A DNA stretch of 64,000 nucleotides from Hyphomicrobium sp. (GCF_019753045.1 NZ_JAIELN010000005.1:294946-358945); one strand, 5' to 3'; positions 35,701 through 44,493 are shown, counted from the first letter of the stretch. Numbers and translations are program-made. Notes: generated by a model not told the origin, from the sequence alone.

Positions 35701-35753
35701 GGCTTGTCGAAATCTACCCGCACGCCAGGGCGGCGGACCCGATGATTGGTCAC
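32706..35753 (-). CDS. soxA: Sarcosine oxidase, alpha subunit
   Basis: 1015 residues, GTG start with GGAGG upstream. The N-terminal 2Fe-2S-like fold segment (FSFDGQAYDGFAGDTLASALLANG) is followed by an NAD-binding FAD/NAD domain (VVIVGGGASGLLAALLAGRAG) and, from about residue 610, a GcvT-like tetrahydrofolate-binding domain. Heterotetrameric sarcosine oxidase converts sarcosine, O2 and THF to glycine, H2O2 and methylene-THF. Its start overlaps the soxD stop (GTGA). Confidence 0.95.
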   Translation of the reverse strand: MTNHRVRRPGVRVDFDKPLTFSFDGQAYDGFAGDTLASALLANGVRMLARSFKYGRPRGIVGIGPEEPNALMQIETGAHTIPNLKATQVELYDGLVARRTTGWPTLEFDLKSVGGLFSRFMPAGFYYKTFQNQKLWPKFEHIIRQAAGYGSAPSEPDPETYDHSHRHAQVVIVGGGASGLLAALLAGRAGLKVVLLDEQNECGGWLLSSPQSVIGGEQARAWLKSAVGELQSMPNVQVLTRTSAFALHDMNLVLAVEQLQDHLPIADRVAHQPRQRLHRIRAERVVLATGAIERPLVFGNNDVPGIMTASALTTYLNRYGVAVGKRVLLQTSNDHAYQGSADLARAGCEVVLADTRTRINPAWEKRVRAAGVDVRTGFGIAFARGRRAVTGAQLVKLDAQRNAIVASGPSIDCDALGSSGGLSPTVHLYCHDGGRPHWDEERLAFVVPEAGRAKSGIYAVGAVTGEFGLQNALEQTVRVMRDVLGSLGKSTPTSSDNLGTDEPEATPARRIFRVPDGRAEGHGKKAFVDFQNDVSAADIHLAVRENYRSIEHIKRYTALGFGTDQGKLSNVNGFAIAAHALGRSIPEVGTTTYRPAYSPVTFGTLAGAHAGDTFEPRRYSPMHAAHIARGAEFEPVGQWLRPWYFPKTGEDMHAAVRRECLAARRGVGIMDASTLGKIDLRGKDVREFLNRVYANAWTQLAPGKCRYGLMLDENGMVMDDGVTACIADNHFVMTTTTGGAARVMTWLEKWHQTEWPDLDVYMTSVTDHWATAAVVGPKSRQVLAKICSDIDLSPSAFKFMDWREGTVAGVPARVFRISFSGELAFEVNVDANYGHHVWEALMEAGREFDITPYGTETMHVLRAEKGFIIVGQDTDGSMTPLDLDMAWAVGMKKPFSFIGKRSFARSDTAGPNRKQLVGLLTDDPQVVLAEGAQIIERADAKPPAAMLGHVTSSYYSPELDRSIALAVVRDGIARRSEDGRKSGRDVLYAYAGGKAHKVTVVSPVFVDPKGDRQNV

Positions 35754-36049
35754 GTCGAGCCGCCCTCCGCATCATAGGCCTTGCGGCCTTCGGCCAGCGT
35801 CCACGATCCGGCAATGGCGTTCGTTGCGGTGTTGCGCTTCACGACGAAGAACTTGCGGCATCCCGTGTTGTGCGACCACATTTCCCAATGCCAGCCCTTG
35901 GGATTTTTGCGCATGAAGAGATAGTCGCCCCAGGCTTCGTCATCGAGCGCTTCGGGGGTTGCGGGGCGCGGAATGAACGCCTCGCCGCCGTATCCGAATT
36001 CTTCCTCTTCCCGTTTTTCGCCGCAGTGCGGGCAAAACAACACAAACAT
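35750..36049 (-). CDS. soxD: Sarcosine oxidase, delta subunit
   Basis: 99 residues, typical for SoxD. The zinc ribbon is clear: CPHCGEKREEEEF at residues 6-18, and HNTGCRKFF about 55 residues later with His and Cys as the remaining ligands. WHWEMWSHNTGCR is family-characteristic. It is a structural subunit of the SoxBDAG heterotetramer, 14 bases after soxB. Confidence 0.93.
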   Translation of the reverse strand: MFVLFCPHCGEKREEEEFGYGGEAFIPRPATPEALDDEAWGDYLFMRKNPKGWHWEMWSHNTGCRKFFVVKRNTATNAIAGSWTLAEGRKAYDAEGGST

Positions 36050-36063
36050 CGTGCGGTCCTGAA

Positions 36064-37317
36064 TTAGTGAGCGACGCCTGCTGCGCCGTGCTCATCGATA
36101 AGATGCCCTGTCGAGAAGCGTGCAAGATCGAACGCACGGTTGAGCGGATGCGGATCATCGTGCGCAATCGTATGGGCGAAGACGTTCCCCGATCCCGGCG
36201 TTGCCTTGAAGCCGCCCGTTCCCCAACCGCAGTTGAAGTAGAGGCCTTTGACCTTGGTCTTGCTGATGATCGGACACGCGTCGGGCGTCGTGTCGACGAT
36301 GCCGCCCCATTGCCGGTTCATGCGCACGCGCGAAAACATCGGAAAGAGCTCGATGATGGCAGCGGCCGTATGTTCGATGATGTGCGGGCTGCCGCGCTGC
36401 GTATAGCTCGTGTAATGATCGATGCCCGCACCGATGACGAGTTCGCCCTTGTCCGACTGACTTGCATAGCCGTGCACCGCATTCGACATGACGACGGTAT
36501 CGAGGACGGGCTTCATCGATTCCGATACGAATGCTTGCAGCGGATGACTCTCGATCGGCATACGAATGCCAGCCATCTTTGCGAGGACGGACGAATGCCC
36601 TGAAGCAACGCAGCCGACGCGCTCGCTTCTGATCGTGCCGCGCGTCGTCTCAAGTCCCGCGATACGTCCGTTCGCGATGTCCATTCCAATGACTTCGCAA
36701 TTCTCGATGATGTCGACGCCGTATTTGCTTGCAGCGCGCGCAAAGCCCCATGCAACGGCGTCATGGCGAGCGACGCCGCCGCGCGGTTGAAAGCTTGCGC
36801 CGAGGACCGGATATCGCGCCGACTTCGATGTGTCGAGGATCGGGATACGGCGCTTCACCTCGGCGGCGTCGAGGACCATCGCGTCGATGCCGTCGAGGTT
36901 GTTGGCATTCACGCGGCGTTCGATATCGCGCATGTCCTGCAGCGTATGTCCGAGGTTGAATACGCCCCGCTGGCTGAACATGACGTTGAAGTTCAGATCT
37001 TCAGTCAGGCCTTCCCAAAGCTTCAGAGCGTGCTCGTAGAGCAGGGCCGCTTCGTCCCAAAGATAGTTGGAACGGACGATCGTCGTATTGCGCGCGGTGT
37101 TGCCGCCTCCGAGGTAGCCCTTCTCGAGCACCGCAATATTGCGAACGCCGTGGTCCTTCGCGAGGTAGTAAGCCGTCGCCAAGCCGTGGCCGCCCGCGCC
37201 AACTATGACGACGTCGTAGGATGGTTTCGGCTCGGCGCTCCGCCACGCCGGATCCCAGCCCTCATTGTGCCTGAGGCCCTTCGTGAAAAGCGACCAGGAA
37301 GAGTAATCTTTCCTCAT
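36064..37317 (-). CDS. soxB: Sarcosine oxidase, beta subunit
   Basis: 417 residues from ATG 37317, with GGGGAG five bases upstream (an in-frame GTG at 37323 overlaps that site). The dinucleotide fold is [22 protein letters not shown]. It has the flavin-contact region [24 protein letters not shown], the covalent-flavin His candidate in this area, and a C-terminal [20 protein letters not shown]. This subunit holds FAD and covalent FMN and oxidises sarcosine. It is the first sox gene of the operon. Confidence 0.95.
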   Translation of the reverse strand: MRKDYSSWSLFTKGLRHNEGWDPAWRSAEPKPSYDVVIVGAGGHGLATAYYLAKDHGVRNIAVLEKGYLGGGNTARNTTIVRSNYLWDEAALLYEHALKLWEGLTEDLNFNVMFSQRGVFNLGHTLQDMRDIERRVNANNLDGIDAMVLDAAEVKRRIPILDTSKSARYPVLGASFQPRGGVARHDAVAWGFARAASKYGVDIIENCEVIGMDIANGRIAGLETTRGTIRSERVGCVASGHSSVLAKMAGIRMPIESHPLQAFVSESMKPVLDTVVMSNAVHGYASQSDKGELVIGAGIDHYTSYTQRGSPHIIEHTAAAIIELFPMFSRVRMNRQWGGIVDTTPDACPIISKTKVKGLYFNCGWGTGGFKATPGSGNVFAHTIAHDDPHPLNRAFDLARFSTGHLIDEHGAAGVAH

Positions 37318-37501
37318 CCACACTCCCCACTGGCATCACGCAACGCGTGTGCTAGGCGACCATTTGTCGAGATGCTTGCGTTAGTTAGGCGGTGAGCGAG
37401 ATTTCCGTGCTGCCGCAGAAGACGCAAACTTTGCTAATTGCGACACGCTTCGACACGTTGCTTCAGGACGCCGAAGGCCTTGCTGCCGCGTACCGCCCGT
37501 T

Positions 37502-37990
37502 CTAGGCCGCGCGCATCTTGGCGATCAGCTCGCGCGTCGGCTCAATGGATATGTCGGACCTGCCCGCCAATTCCAAGTCGCAGAAGGTCTTGGTCACGAC
37601 TTCGTGCTCCGTCAAGAACCGCAGTGTTTCAACGTCTTCCGGAGCGCATCGCTCTTCGAGGGCGGCGTAGCGCTCGATGATTGGATCAAGCTCGCGGCTG
37701 AAGACTGTCATGAAATCGGTCCACGGCATGCTGGCATATTTGTGAACGTGATCGGCGCCCTTTTGACGGAAGGCCTCGCTCTCGCGCGGGTCGCCGCCGA
37801 GTTTGGCGACGAGGTCGCGCATACGGGCCTTCGTCACCACTTCGAGCTCGGTCAAAACGCGCCATTTCTCGGCGCGGGCCGGATCGTCCATCACGTCGGC
37901 GATGCCGCTATAAAGCGCTTCGCCGTAGACTTCGCCCTGATAGGCGCGCTCGACTTTTCTGATGAAATCGTCGTCTGAATTGACCGTCAT
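37502..37990 (-). CDS. Helical ferritin-like hypothetical protein at the head of the sox-dgc-gbc operon
   Basis: 162 residues, almost all alpha-helical, no signal peptide or membrane segment. Two internal segments resemble each other: LTELEVVTKARMRDL and LTEHEVVTKTFCDLEL. Together with QGEVYGEALYSGI they place Glu and His residues as in ferritin-like four-helix bundles, but I cannot confirm a di-iron site. It is on the same strand as soxB and 184 bp upstream, so it may be the first gene of the demethylation operon. A link to the H2O2 or formaldehyde released by demethylation is a guess. Confidence 0.6.
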   Translation of the reverse strand: MTVNSDDDFIRKVERAYQGEVYGEALYSGIADVMDDPARAEKWRVLTELEVVTKARMRDLVAKLGGDPRESEAFRQKGADHVHKYASMPWTDFMTVFSRELDPIIERYAALEERCAPEDVETLRFLTEHEVVTKTFCDLELAGRSDISIEPTRELIAKMRAA

Positions 37991-38130
37991 GGACAGTCAC
38001 CCTCCCGCCGCCGGCGTCGGCTGCCCGCACCGCGATTACCCAAGCGGGGTGAAGTTGGGGCGCAAAGCAACTCGCCGTCAAGGGCGGCGGAAACGCGCGC
38101 AATCACGGCCAGCGCAAATGACGAAGTGAT

Positions 38131-38207
38131 TGGCGACCCCGGCAGGATTCGAACCTGCGACATCGAACTTAGAAGGTTCGCGCTCTATCCAGCTGAGCTA
38201 CGGGGCC
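38131..38207 (-). tRNA. tRNA-Arg (anticodon TCT)
   Basis: A full cloverleaf on the minus strand: acceptor GGCCCCG with CGGGGTC (one G-U), anticodon stem CGAAC/GTTCG with loop CTTCTAA, anticodon TCT. The T-arm is GCAGG-TTCGAAT-CCTGC and CCA is encoded at 38131-38133. It reads AGA and AGG. Confidence 0.95.
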
Positions 38208-38316
38208 AAAGGTGGCTAGTCTATACTCGTAAACGGCCGCCGGATGAAAGACCCCTCTTCGCGTCGATCCCGGCTTCTGCCGGAGGAATTCGCGCGTTAA
38301 TTCAGCGCTCCAACCG

Positions 38317-39105
38317 TCAGGCCGTCACATCCCGCGCCGACGTCTTCGTTCTGTCCGACCGCCAGACGCGGTAGATTTTAAGAAATCTGAAGCCCGCCTG
38401 GATCGATGCGTATCTCAGGCCCACGAGACCGCCGGTCCAGTGGCGCCTGACGATGTAATATTTGAAAAAATTCATCGGCAGCTCGACGATCAAACGCGAT
38501 GCGAGCATGCCCTGAGAGGTCGATCCGGCATTTTCGACCATCAGCCATGTACGCTCGTCGAGCTTGCGCTTCATATCGGCAAAAGAGCGCATCGAATAAT
38601 GATAGATGGGGGATTTGAGCGCGCCCACCTCGACACCGTCGGTCACGACCGCATCATGAACGTTCGAATTCCTGAACCTGATGAACCGCCGGTTGTAGAG
38701 CCTCACATACCAATGATCCCGCGCCAACGGCCGCGGCGCCTCCGCCCCCGGATACACCAAATCGATCGGTAGTCCGTAAGCCACGAGTTTCGGGTTGCCG
38801 TTCTTGAATGTGGCGATGATTTCCTGCGCGAGTTCCGGCGTGACCACTTCGTCGGCGTCTATATTGAAGACCCAGTCATTGCGGCATTGGTCTTCGCCGA
38901 AGCGCTTTTGCGCACCAAATCCCAGCCACGGCTGCGTAATGACCCTGCATCCTTCGGCAAGCGCGACGCTCACCGTATTGTCCGTGCTTTCGCTGTCGAT
39001 CACCACGACTTCGTTCGCCCACGGGCGCAAGGATCGTATGGTTTGGGCGATACGGTCGCCCTCGTTCTTGGCGATGATGAAACAGGAAATTGGTACCTTA
39101 GGCAT
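38317..39105 (-). CDS. Family 2 glycosyltransferase (WaaE/LPS-core-like)
   Basis: 262 residues from ATG 39105 (GGCGGAGT upstream). The GT-A fold start is ISCFIIAKNEGDRIAQTIRSLRPWANEVVVIDSESTD. The DxD metal site is NIDADEVV. A following YNRRFIRF...VHDAVV block is typical of the WaaE/KdtX-like glucosyltransferases of lipopolysaccharide core synthesis. It probably adds a sugar to LPS core on the inner face of the inner membrane. Donor and acceptor cannot be read from sequence. The gene stands alone. Confidence 0.82.
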   Translation of the reverse strand: MPKVPISCFIIAKNEGDRIAQTIRSLRPWANEVVVIDSESTDNTVSVALAEGCRVITQPWLGFGAQKRFGEDQCRNDWVFNIDADEVVTPELAQEIIATFKNGNPKLVAYGLPIDLVYPGAEAPRPLARDHWYVRLYNRRFIRFRNSNVHDAVVTDGVEVGALKSPIYHYSMRSFADMKRKLDERTWLMVENAGSTSQGMLASRLIVELPMNFFKYYIVRRHWTGGLVGLRYASIQAGFRFLKIYRVWRSDRTKTSARDVTA

Positions 39106-39248
39106 TACTCCGCCGCTCACCCTGCGTCGCGATTCGCACAACCCCTACGCACGTTCACGCCGAGATGCAACTTCGCAATATGATGTTTGCACAAGCATCT
39201 ATTTATGGTGACACCTGCGACAGCGCGGCGGGAACAGCACAAACAACA

Positions 39249-39280
39249 ACGGGCCGTCACCGTCGCCGCCGACAGCCCGT
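39249..39280 (-). terminator. Possible terminator downstream of the GlsB-like gene
   Basis: ACGGGC and GCCCGT pair around a GC-rich interior, and on the minus strand T-rich bases follow. It lies 26 bp after the stop of the gene at 39306. Modest evidence. Confidence 0.35.
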
Positions 39281-39305
39281 CTAAACATTCATTGGATCCG
39301 CGCCG

Positions 39306-39560
39306 CTACGCTCGTCGTACCAATCGCGCGACGAACAGCAAAATGATCGCTCCGATGGCCGCAGCGATGATCTCACCAATGATGCCGGCACCTAGATGAA
39401 GCCCAAGATATGGGAACAGCCAGCCGGCAATGAACGCACCGATGATACCGACGATAATGTCTCCGACTAAGCCGAAGCCACCGCCACTCATTATTTGCCC
39501 AGCCAGCCAACCGGCAATCGCGCCGATGATCAACCAGACGATCAGTGCTTGGAGATCCAT
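39306..39560 (-). CDS. GlsB/YeaQ/YmgE-family small membrane protein
   Basis: 84 residues, GGGAGA upstream. Three hydrophobic helices with repeated small residues: LIVWLIIGAIAGWLAG, LVGDIIVGIIGAFIAGW and IIGEIIAAAIGAIILLFVARL. This is the transglycosylase-associated GlsB/YeaQ family, inner-membrane proteins often induced by general or envelope stress. I saw no EcfG-type promoter just upstream. Confidence 0.88.
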   Translation of the reverse strand: MDLQALIVWLIIGAIAGWLAGQIMSGGGFGLVGDIIVGIIGAFIAGWLFPYLGLHLGAGIIGEIIAAAIGAIILLFVARLVRRA

Positions 39561-39670
39561 TTTTATTTCTCCCTGTGAGCACGCTCACGAATCGCGATAC
39601 GCCACACGGTATTATCATCCGCGTCAAAACGTCCGCTGGCAAGTTGCTCTCGTTATCTCGTTGTTGCGGG

Positions 39671-40174
39671 TCATTGCGATTGCTTCGCGAGCCACGATCC
39701 GAGTTGCTCGAAATCCGCAGGCCCGGAGAACGCCTTAACCGACCCGTCGCCCGCGATGAGACGTGTGTAGGGCAGCTCACCCATCCAGTCTGGGCCGACG
39801 GCGAACCTCAGCCTTTCTTCGAACCCACTGCCGAGAGCGAAGCTCGACACTGAGCCGAGACCTGCTTTCTGAAGTGCGGGGCCGATTTCAGCCGGCCGGG
39901 CTCCACGTTGGTCCCAATTCACAAGGACAAGCGTGGCATCGGGGTGGGCGCGCGTGAACGCGCCCCAGCCCGTCAGCTCAGCCATGCAATTGCTGCAGGT
40001 CAGTCCCCAAAAGTGGACGATGAGTGGACGGCCCTTATGGGCGTCCAGGATTTGCTTCAAACTTTCGGCCTCGAACGGAAGGGCAGCTTGCGGGGCGGCT
40101 TGCGCGCTCGCCGCTGAACCTGCAATCGGCATCGCGGCGATGAACAGGGCGAGAAGTATGACAGCAAGCCTCAT
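39671..40174 (-). CDS. Thioredoxin-like (TlpA-type) exported protein
   Basis: 167 residues from ATG 40174; a signal peptide (about 1-25, SAASAQA) is followed by a TlpA/ResA-like thioredoxin fold with HFWGLTCSNCMAEL, a CxxC active site in the motif WGxxCxxC. It ends with a GELPYTRLIAGDG cis-Pro-like loop. It likely acts as a periplasmic thiol reductant or metallochaperone. Its ATG overlaps the stop of the upstream BNR gene (ATGA), so it is coupled to the TonB receptor operon. Confidence 0.82.
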   Translation of the reverse strand: MRLAVILLALFIAAMPIAGSAASAQAAPQAALPFEAESLKQILDAHKGRPLIVHFWGLTCSNCMAELTGWGAFTRAHPDATLVLVNWDQRGARPAEIGPALQKAGLGSVSSFALGSGFEERLRFAVGPDWMGELPYTRLIAGDGSVKAFSGPADFEQLGSWLAKQSQ

Positions 40175-41391
40175 GATTGGGGCTCCAAGGGGATGAGGCG
40201 ATATCCATCCTGCAGCGTCAGCCACGACAGGTACGCGCCTGCCGGACTTGCTATCAGAAGCGGATGATCCGACGCGTCGTGCGTCATCGCTATGCTGCGA
40301 GGCGTGCTCCATGTTTTTCCGGAATCATGTGACGTGATGAGATCGATCGTCGTCATGGCGCCGTCGAAAGACTTGTAGGCGAGATAGACAACGCCGTGCG
40401 TGGCCAGGACATAGGGCCGCGACGTCTGCGCGTTCGGATCGCCGAGGCGCATCGGCTCCGAAAACGTTTTTCCGCCGTCGTTCGAGTGGGCGTAGTAGAG
40501 GCCCTTCAATTTGCGTCCGAGCGCGAACCACGTCGCATGGTAGACGCCGTCCGGGCCGATCGCGAGGCTCGGGCCTTGATGGGGGCAGGCATCGATCTTC
40601 GCATCGTCGTCGCTCACCCGGTAGAGCGGACCTGGCGTCTTCGGATCCGCAAAGGTGATGACGGCGTGATCGCGAATGCCGCCGTCGAAAATATTGCGAA
40701 AGAGAACGACCGGCCTCCCCGGCCCCGCGAACGCGACGCCGATGCGGCAGCATTCGCAGGAATTGTCACGCGCGATGGTTGCCGCTTGAAGCGTTCCGCC
40801 CGGCCGATCGTCCCATGCAAAGGCGAGCGCGGCACCTGCGTAGTCTTTGCCGTCCTTCTTTGCTTTCGCCACGTTGCGCTTGTCGATCCAGGCGACGAAC
40901 GCGCGACCATCCTGATCGAGCTCCGCTGTCTCGAAGCGCTGGCTCGGAGAGTCCGACGTAATCGGCTGCGGATCTGAGAACGTCTTTCCGTCGTCGCTCG
41001 ATCGCACGATGAAAGCGTGACCATTGTATTTTTCATCGCGCGACGCATACGTGACAACCACTCGGCCGGCTTGCCCGATAGCGATCTTCGGGCGGGCATC
41101 GGGCCCTTCATCGAGCGGCAAATCCGTTTTTGGCAGCGTCACCTGATCGGCGAATGTCTTGCCGAGATCCGCTGAACTTCCTACCGAGACGCGGCCGCCC
41201 GCGATCCACGTCACCCATAATTTTCCGTCCGGGCCAAAGGCTCCCGTTGCGACGCTGGCGCATGCGAGCGCCGTCGTGTCGCAGGCTGCGGGCGCGCCAT
41301 GATGCGCGGTCGCGTCGTGTGCGACTGCGGCACCCGATCCGGGCATGATCGCTGCGAGCAATAAAATCGCCATTTGAGTATGGACGCGCAT
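40171..41391 (-). CDS. Exported BNR/Asp-box beta-propeller protein with CECC motif
   Basis: 406 residues with a signal peptide (about 1-25, AAVAHDA). Repeated Asp-box motifs are visible: SADLGKTF, SSDDGKTF, SNDGGKTF and SHDSGKTW, indicating a sialidase-type beta-propeller. Sialidase activity is not implied, because catalytic motifs are not evident. A central NSCECCRIG could bind a metal. It lies three bases after the TonB-receptor gene and overlaps the thioredoxin-like gene. Metal (perhaps copper) handling is inferred from this neighbourhood. Confidence 0.75.
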   Translation of the reverse strand: MRVHTQMAILLLAAIMPGSGAAVAHDATAHHGAPAACDTTALACASVATGAFGPDGKLWVTWIAGGRVSVGSSADLGKTFADQVTLPKTDLPLDEGPDARPKIAIGQAGRVVVTYASRDEKYNGHAFIVRSSDDGKTFSDPQPITSDSPSQRFETAELDQDGRAFVAWIDKRNVAKAKKDGKDYAGAALAFAWDDRPGGTLQAATIARDNSCECCRIGVAFAGPGRPVVLFRNIFDGGIRDHAVITFADPKTPGPLYRVSDDDAKIDACPHQGPSLAIGPDGVYHATWFALGRKLKGLYYAHSNDGGKTFSEPMRLGDPNAQTSRPYVLATHGVVYLAYKSFDGAMTTIDLITSHDSGKTWSTPRSIAMTHDASDHPLLIASPAGAYLSWLTLQDGYRLIPLEPQS

Positions 41392-41394
41392 GAC

Positions 41395-43893
41395 TCAAAA
41401 CCTCACTTTCATGCCGGTGAAGAACGTGCGTGGCGCACCTGCGTAGATCGAGTTTGTACCCGTTTCAGCCAAAGTGGTTGCCGTCGAGTCGACGCGATCA
41501 GTGATGTTGTTCGCAGATGAGATGTACGTTTCGTCGAATAGGTTCCGGATCTCGAAATAAGTCATCAGCGACCGCACCGGACCGCTGCTGAACTCCTTGT
41601 TATAGTGGACGTTCAGATTGACGAGCTGGTAGCCCGGAGCTTTCAAGAGATTGGCGTTCTCCATGAAGAAACCGTCGTGCCATTCGTATTCCGCAAACGC
41701 ACCGATACCTTTGAATGGCCCAACCGGCAGATCGTAGCTCAGGCGCGCCGTGAACTCGTTCGGCGAGACGCCTGGAATTCTGTTGCCGTCGCGGCTCTCA
41801 GCTTTGGTCGCACCCGAAAGCATCTCGGCATAATCGGTGTAATATTGGTCGTTGTGGATGTAAGAGGCGGTCAATCTCAAGCCGTCGGCAAGCGCGAAAT
41901 CCGCAGCCACTTCGACGCCGCGATGCTCGGATGCCGGAGCGTTAAACGTGAAATTCTGCGTGCCAGGACCGGCAGACTGCGAAACGAGTTCATTTTGGAA
42001 GAACTCGTAGAAGCCGGTTACGCTGAAGGTCACGCCCGGCGCTGGCGTCCAATCGCCGCCGACGTCGAAGCCGACGTTCCGTTGCGATTTGAGATCCGTG
42101 TTGTTGCCAGGCTGTCCTTCGGAATTGATGAACAAATTCGAGAACTGAGGTGTGCCGTAGCCGGTGCCGACGCGCGCGCGCCATTGCCATTCGCGCGACG
42201 GTGTGTAGAGGATGCCGACTTCAGGCGCGATGTTCGTCATCTGGCGGTCGGCTGAATAGATCGTCGTGCTCGTTAGATTGCCGTTGGTGTTGTACTTGAA
42301 GCTCGTTTGTCCGCCGTCGAGATTTGTCCGCTCGACGGAAGCGCCTGCGATGACGGCGACGTCGCTCGCAATGTGTACTTCCTCGCGTGCACGCACGCCG
42401 AAGTTCGTTGTCGATCCGGTGATCTCGGACTGGAGCAAACCCAATCTTGCATTGCCGCCTGGGGCGACGTTGTAGGTTTTGCCGTCGACGGGCAGATAAT
42501 TCCAATAAGCGCCGAGGTAGGAAAGCGTCGGCAGTCCGGCAAACACGGATCGATTGGTGAGTCCCGTGCTGACATTATAGGAAAGATAATCGCCGACCCC
42601 GCTCGTCGTTCCGGTCGGCTGGCTGACGTTGCGGTCGTCGACGACGACTTGCACTTGCCCCGTCGTTGCTGCGTCGAAGGCGTGTTCCCAGCGGAAGCCT
42701 CCAATCGTTCGACGGTCGTCGCGGTTGGCACCCGCCTGTTCGGCGGTCTGCCGGACTGCTCCGGGCTGAAGAGCACCATTGACCAAGGCCGTATCGCCGG
42801 TCGCAGAGTAAATGGTTATCGCGCAACCCGGCGCCGCATTTGCCGCCGTCGCGCAACCCTTCTGAAACGGGTTCTGCTTGAACTGATTAAGCGACATCCG
42901 GAACGGCAATTCCGTTTCAATCGTGTTGTTGATGAACTTGAAGGTGAACGTGTCGGTCGCGGACGGCTTCCACGTCATGAGCGCGTTGACGGTCTGCGTA
43001 TCGAAGGCGCTGTAGCCGAAGTAGCCGTCTCCGCGCACGTCGCTCGTGAAGACCGACGCTTCCCAGTTCTCGCCGCGTTTGCCGCCGATCGCGTAGTTGT
43101 TGAGGTAATTGAAGCCGCCGACGTCGATGCCGTACTCGACACCGTCTATGGCGCCGCCGGGGAAAGTGCGGAAGTTGATCGCGCCGCCGGTCGCGTAGTT
43201 TCCGAAGAGCGCGGACGATGGTCCGCGCCAGACGTCGACACCGGCGTAGGCGTGGGGGTCGATCAAGTCGCTGCGTGAAAGCCCGTCCGGCTGCGTAACC
43301 GGAAATCCGTCATCCAAGATGACGATGTTGCGGATGCCGAAGCCGTTCCTGGCGTTCGATCCGCGGATCGAGATGCCCATGTCGCGCGGGCCGTTGCCTT
43401 GTTTCAGCGAGACACCGGGAACTTCGCGCAGAATGTCGGCCGCCGAAAAGACCGGCGCGTCCTCGAAGCGCGTCATGTCCACGGCAGCAGCGGCTTGAGC
43501 GCCAGCACCGGATGCGCCAGGCACGCTTGCGACACTGGCGGACGGCGTGCCGGGATTGCCGGTCGCGGGAGCCGGACTCATGTCAGACGGCGGCGATGTA
43601 ACGGCGATCTCCGGCGCGGTGGTGGACGGCGGATTCGCGGCGTTCGGCGCTTTGGCTGTCGCGGTTCCCGGCTTCGGTCGCGTTTTCGCTTTTGGCTTTT
43701 CAGCAGTGGCCGGTCGTGCAGCAGGCGCGGCCTGCTGCACAGTCACGTCCGGCAAATCGATTGTGTGTGCAGCCGTAGCGTGATCGGCGCGTGCGTGTTC
43801 GCTGAAGCTTACGACGCATGCAATTGCCGCCGACGCGACGGCGATGCGTTTTAGGCGAGGCGTCGCCCAGGCGCGAGGCGCGAATAGTTGCAT
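41395..43893 (-). CDS. TonB-dependent outer-membrane receptor
   Basis: 832 residues from ATG 43893 (GGGAA upstream; a TTG at 43908 is less likely). Signal peptide ends near residue 37, followed by an unusually long Ala/Pro/Lys-rich spacer (about 45-130) before the plug domain (ADILREVPGVSLKQGNGPRDMGISIRGSN). A 22-strand-type barrel follows, ending in the outer-membrane Phe (KVRF). It should import a chelated metal or cofactor using TonB energy. The partner genes (DUF2946-like, BNR, thioredoxin-like) resemble copper-linked receptor loci, but the substrate is unproven. Confidence 0.88.
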   Translation of the reverse strand: MQLFAPRAWATPRLKRIAVASAAIACVVSFSEHARADHATAAHTIDLPDVTVQQAAPAARPATAEKPKAKTRPKPGTATAKAPNAANPPSTTAPEIAVTSPPSDMSPAPATGNPGTPSASVASVPGASGAGAQAAAAVDMTRFEDAPVFSAADILREVPGVSLKQGNGPRDMGISIRGSNARNGFGIRNIVILDDGFPVTQPDGLSRSDLIDPHAYAGVDVWRGPSSALFGNYATGGAINFRTFPGGAIDGVEYGIDVGGFNYLNNYAIGGKRGENWEASVFTSDVRGDGYFGYSAFDTQTVNALMTWKPSATDTFTFKFINNTIETELPFRMSLNQFKQNPFQKGCATAANAAPGCAITIYSATGDTALVNGALQPGAVRQTAEQAGANRDDRRTIGGFRWEHAFDAATTGQVQVVVDDRNVSQPTGTTSGVGDYLSYNVSTGLTNRSVFAGLPTLSYLGAYWNYLPVDGKTYNVAPGGNARLGLLQSEITGSTTNFGVRAREEVHIASDVAVIAGASVERTNLDGGQTSFKYNTNGNLTSTTIYSADRQMTNIAPEVGILYTPSREWQWRARVGTGYGTPQFSNLFINSEGQPGNNTDLKSQRNVGFDVGGDWTPAPGVTFSVTGFYEFFQNELVSQSAGPGTQNFTFNAPASEHRGVEVAADFALADGLRLTASYIHNDQYYTDYAEMLSGATKAESRDGNRIPGVSPNEFTARLSYDLPVGPFKGIGAFAEYEWHDGFFMENANLLKAPGYQLVNLNVHYNKEFSSGPVRSLMTYFEIRNLFDETYISSANNITDRVDSTATTLAETGTNSIYAGAPRTFFTGMKVRF

Positions 43894-43989
43894 TTGCAAA
43901 ATTCCCAACTGATCTGAGGCTGGCGAGATCGCGGGCTGCGGCGGCTCGAGGCTCGTCGCGGCGCTACTCGTCAGAAATGCCGAAAGGCT

Positions 43990-44364
43990 TCAGGTCAGTG
44001 AGGACGGGGGACCACGCGCGGATTGCGCTCCGGGCTTTGGAGTGGCGCGGAAGATCTCGGTCGCGATCGCGTAGGTGACCGAGGCGTAGCGTACGGTATG
44101 CGAAAGCAGATGCAGCGTTTCGTGATTGACCGCAACGGCGCCGACCGGTGCATACGGGCATGTGCTGTTATCCGCTATCGGCGGCTTGGCGGGCTGCGGA
44201 ACGCCCTTATCGTCCAGGATCAAATTTTGCGGGCCGTGGCCGGTGCAGATGACGATCTCGACCGGTCCGCCGTGGGCAGTCGTTGCCGCAAGCATGAAGC
44301 CCACAGGCAAAAAGCTGCGCACCGCGAACGCAAGAACGATCAGAAGATTGACGTAACGATGCAT
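43990..44364 (-). CDS. DUF2946-like small protein
   Basis: 124 residues. An N-terminal hydrophobic segment (LLIVLAFAVRSFLPVGFMLAAT) is a signal or anchor with the RxFLPxGFM pattern of DUF2946 proteins, followed by EIVICTGHGPQNLILDDKG and a Cys in NSTCPYAPVG. It is the first gene of the receptor operon, 97 bp before the TonB receptor. DUF2946 genes commonly sit beside copper transport genes; the molecular role is unknown. Confidence 0.65.
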   Translation of the reverse strand: MHRYVNLLIVLAFAVRSFLPVGFMLAATTAHGGPVEIVICTGHGPQNLILDDKGVPQPAKPPIADNSTCPYAPVGAVAVNHETLHLLSHTVRYASVTYAIATEIFRATPKPGAQSARGPPSSLT

Positions 44365-44493
44365 CGACGATCGTCTATTTTCAACTGCGGTTCGCGGCGG
44401 ACATCCAGGAAACCCGTTTAGTTACGTCTTGGTTATAACGCAACGCCCCCCAGAGCGGAAGACGGACGGAAGTTCAACGCGGCGACCGAAAGA

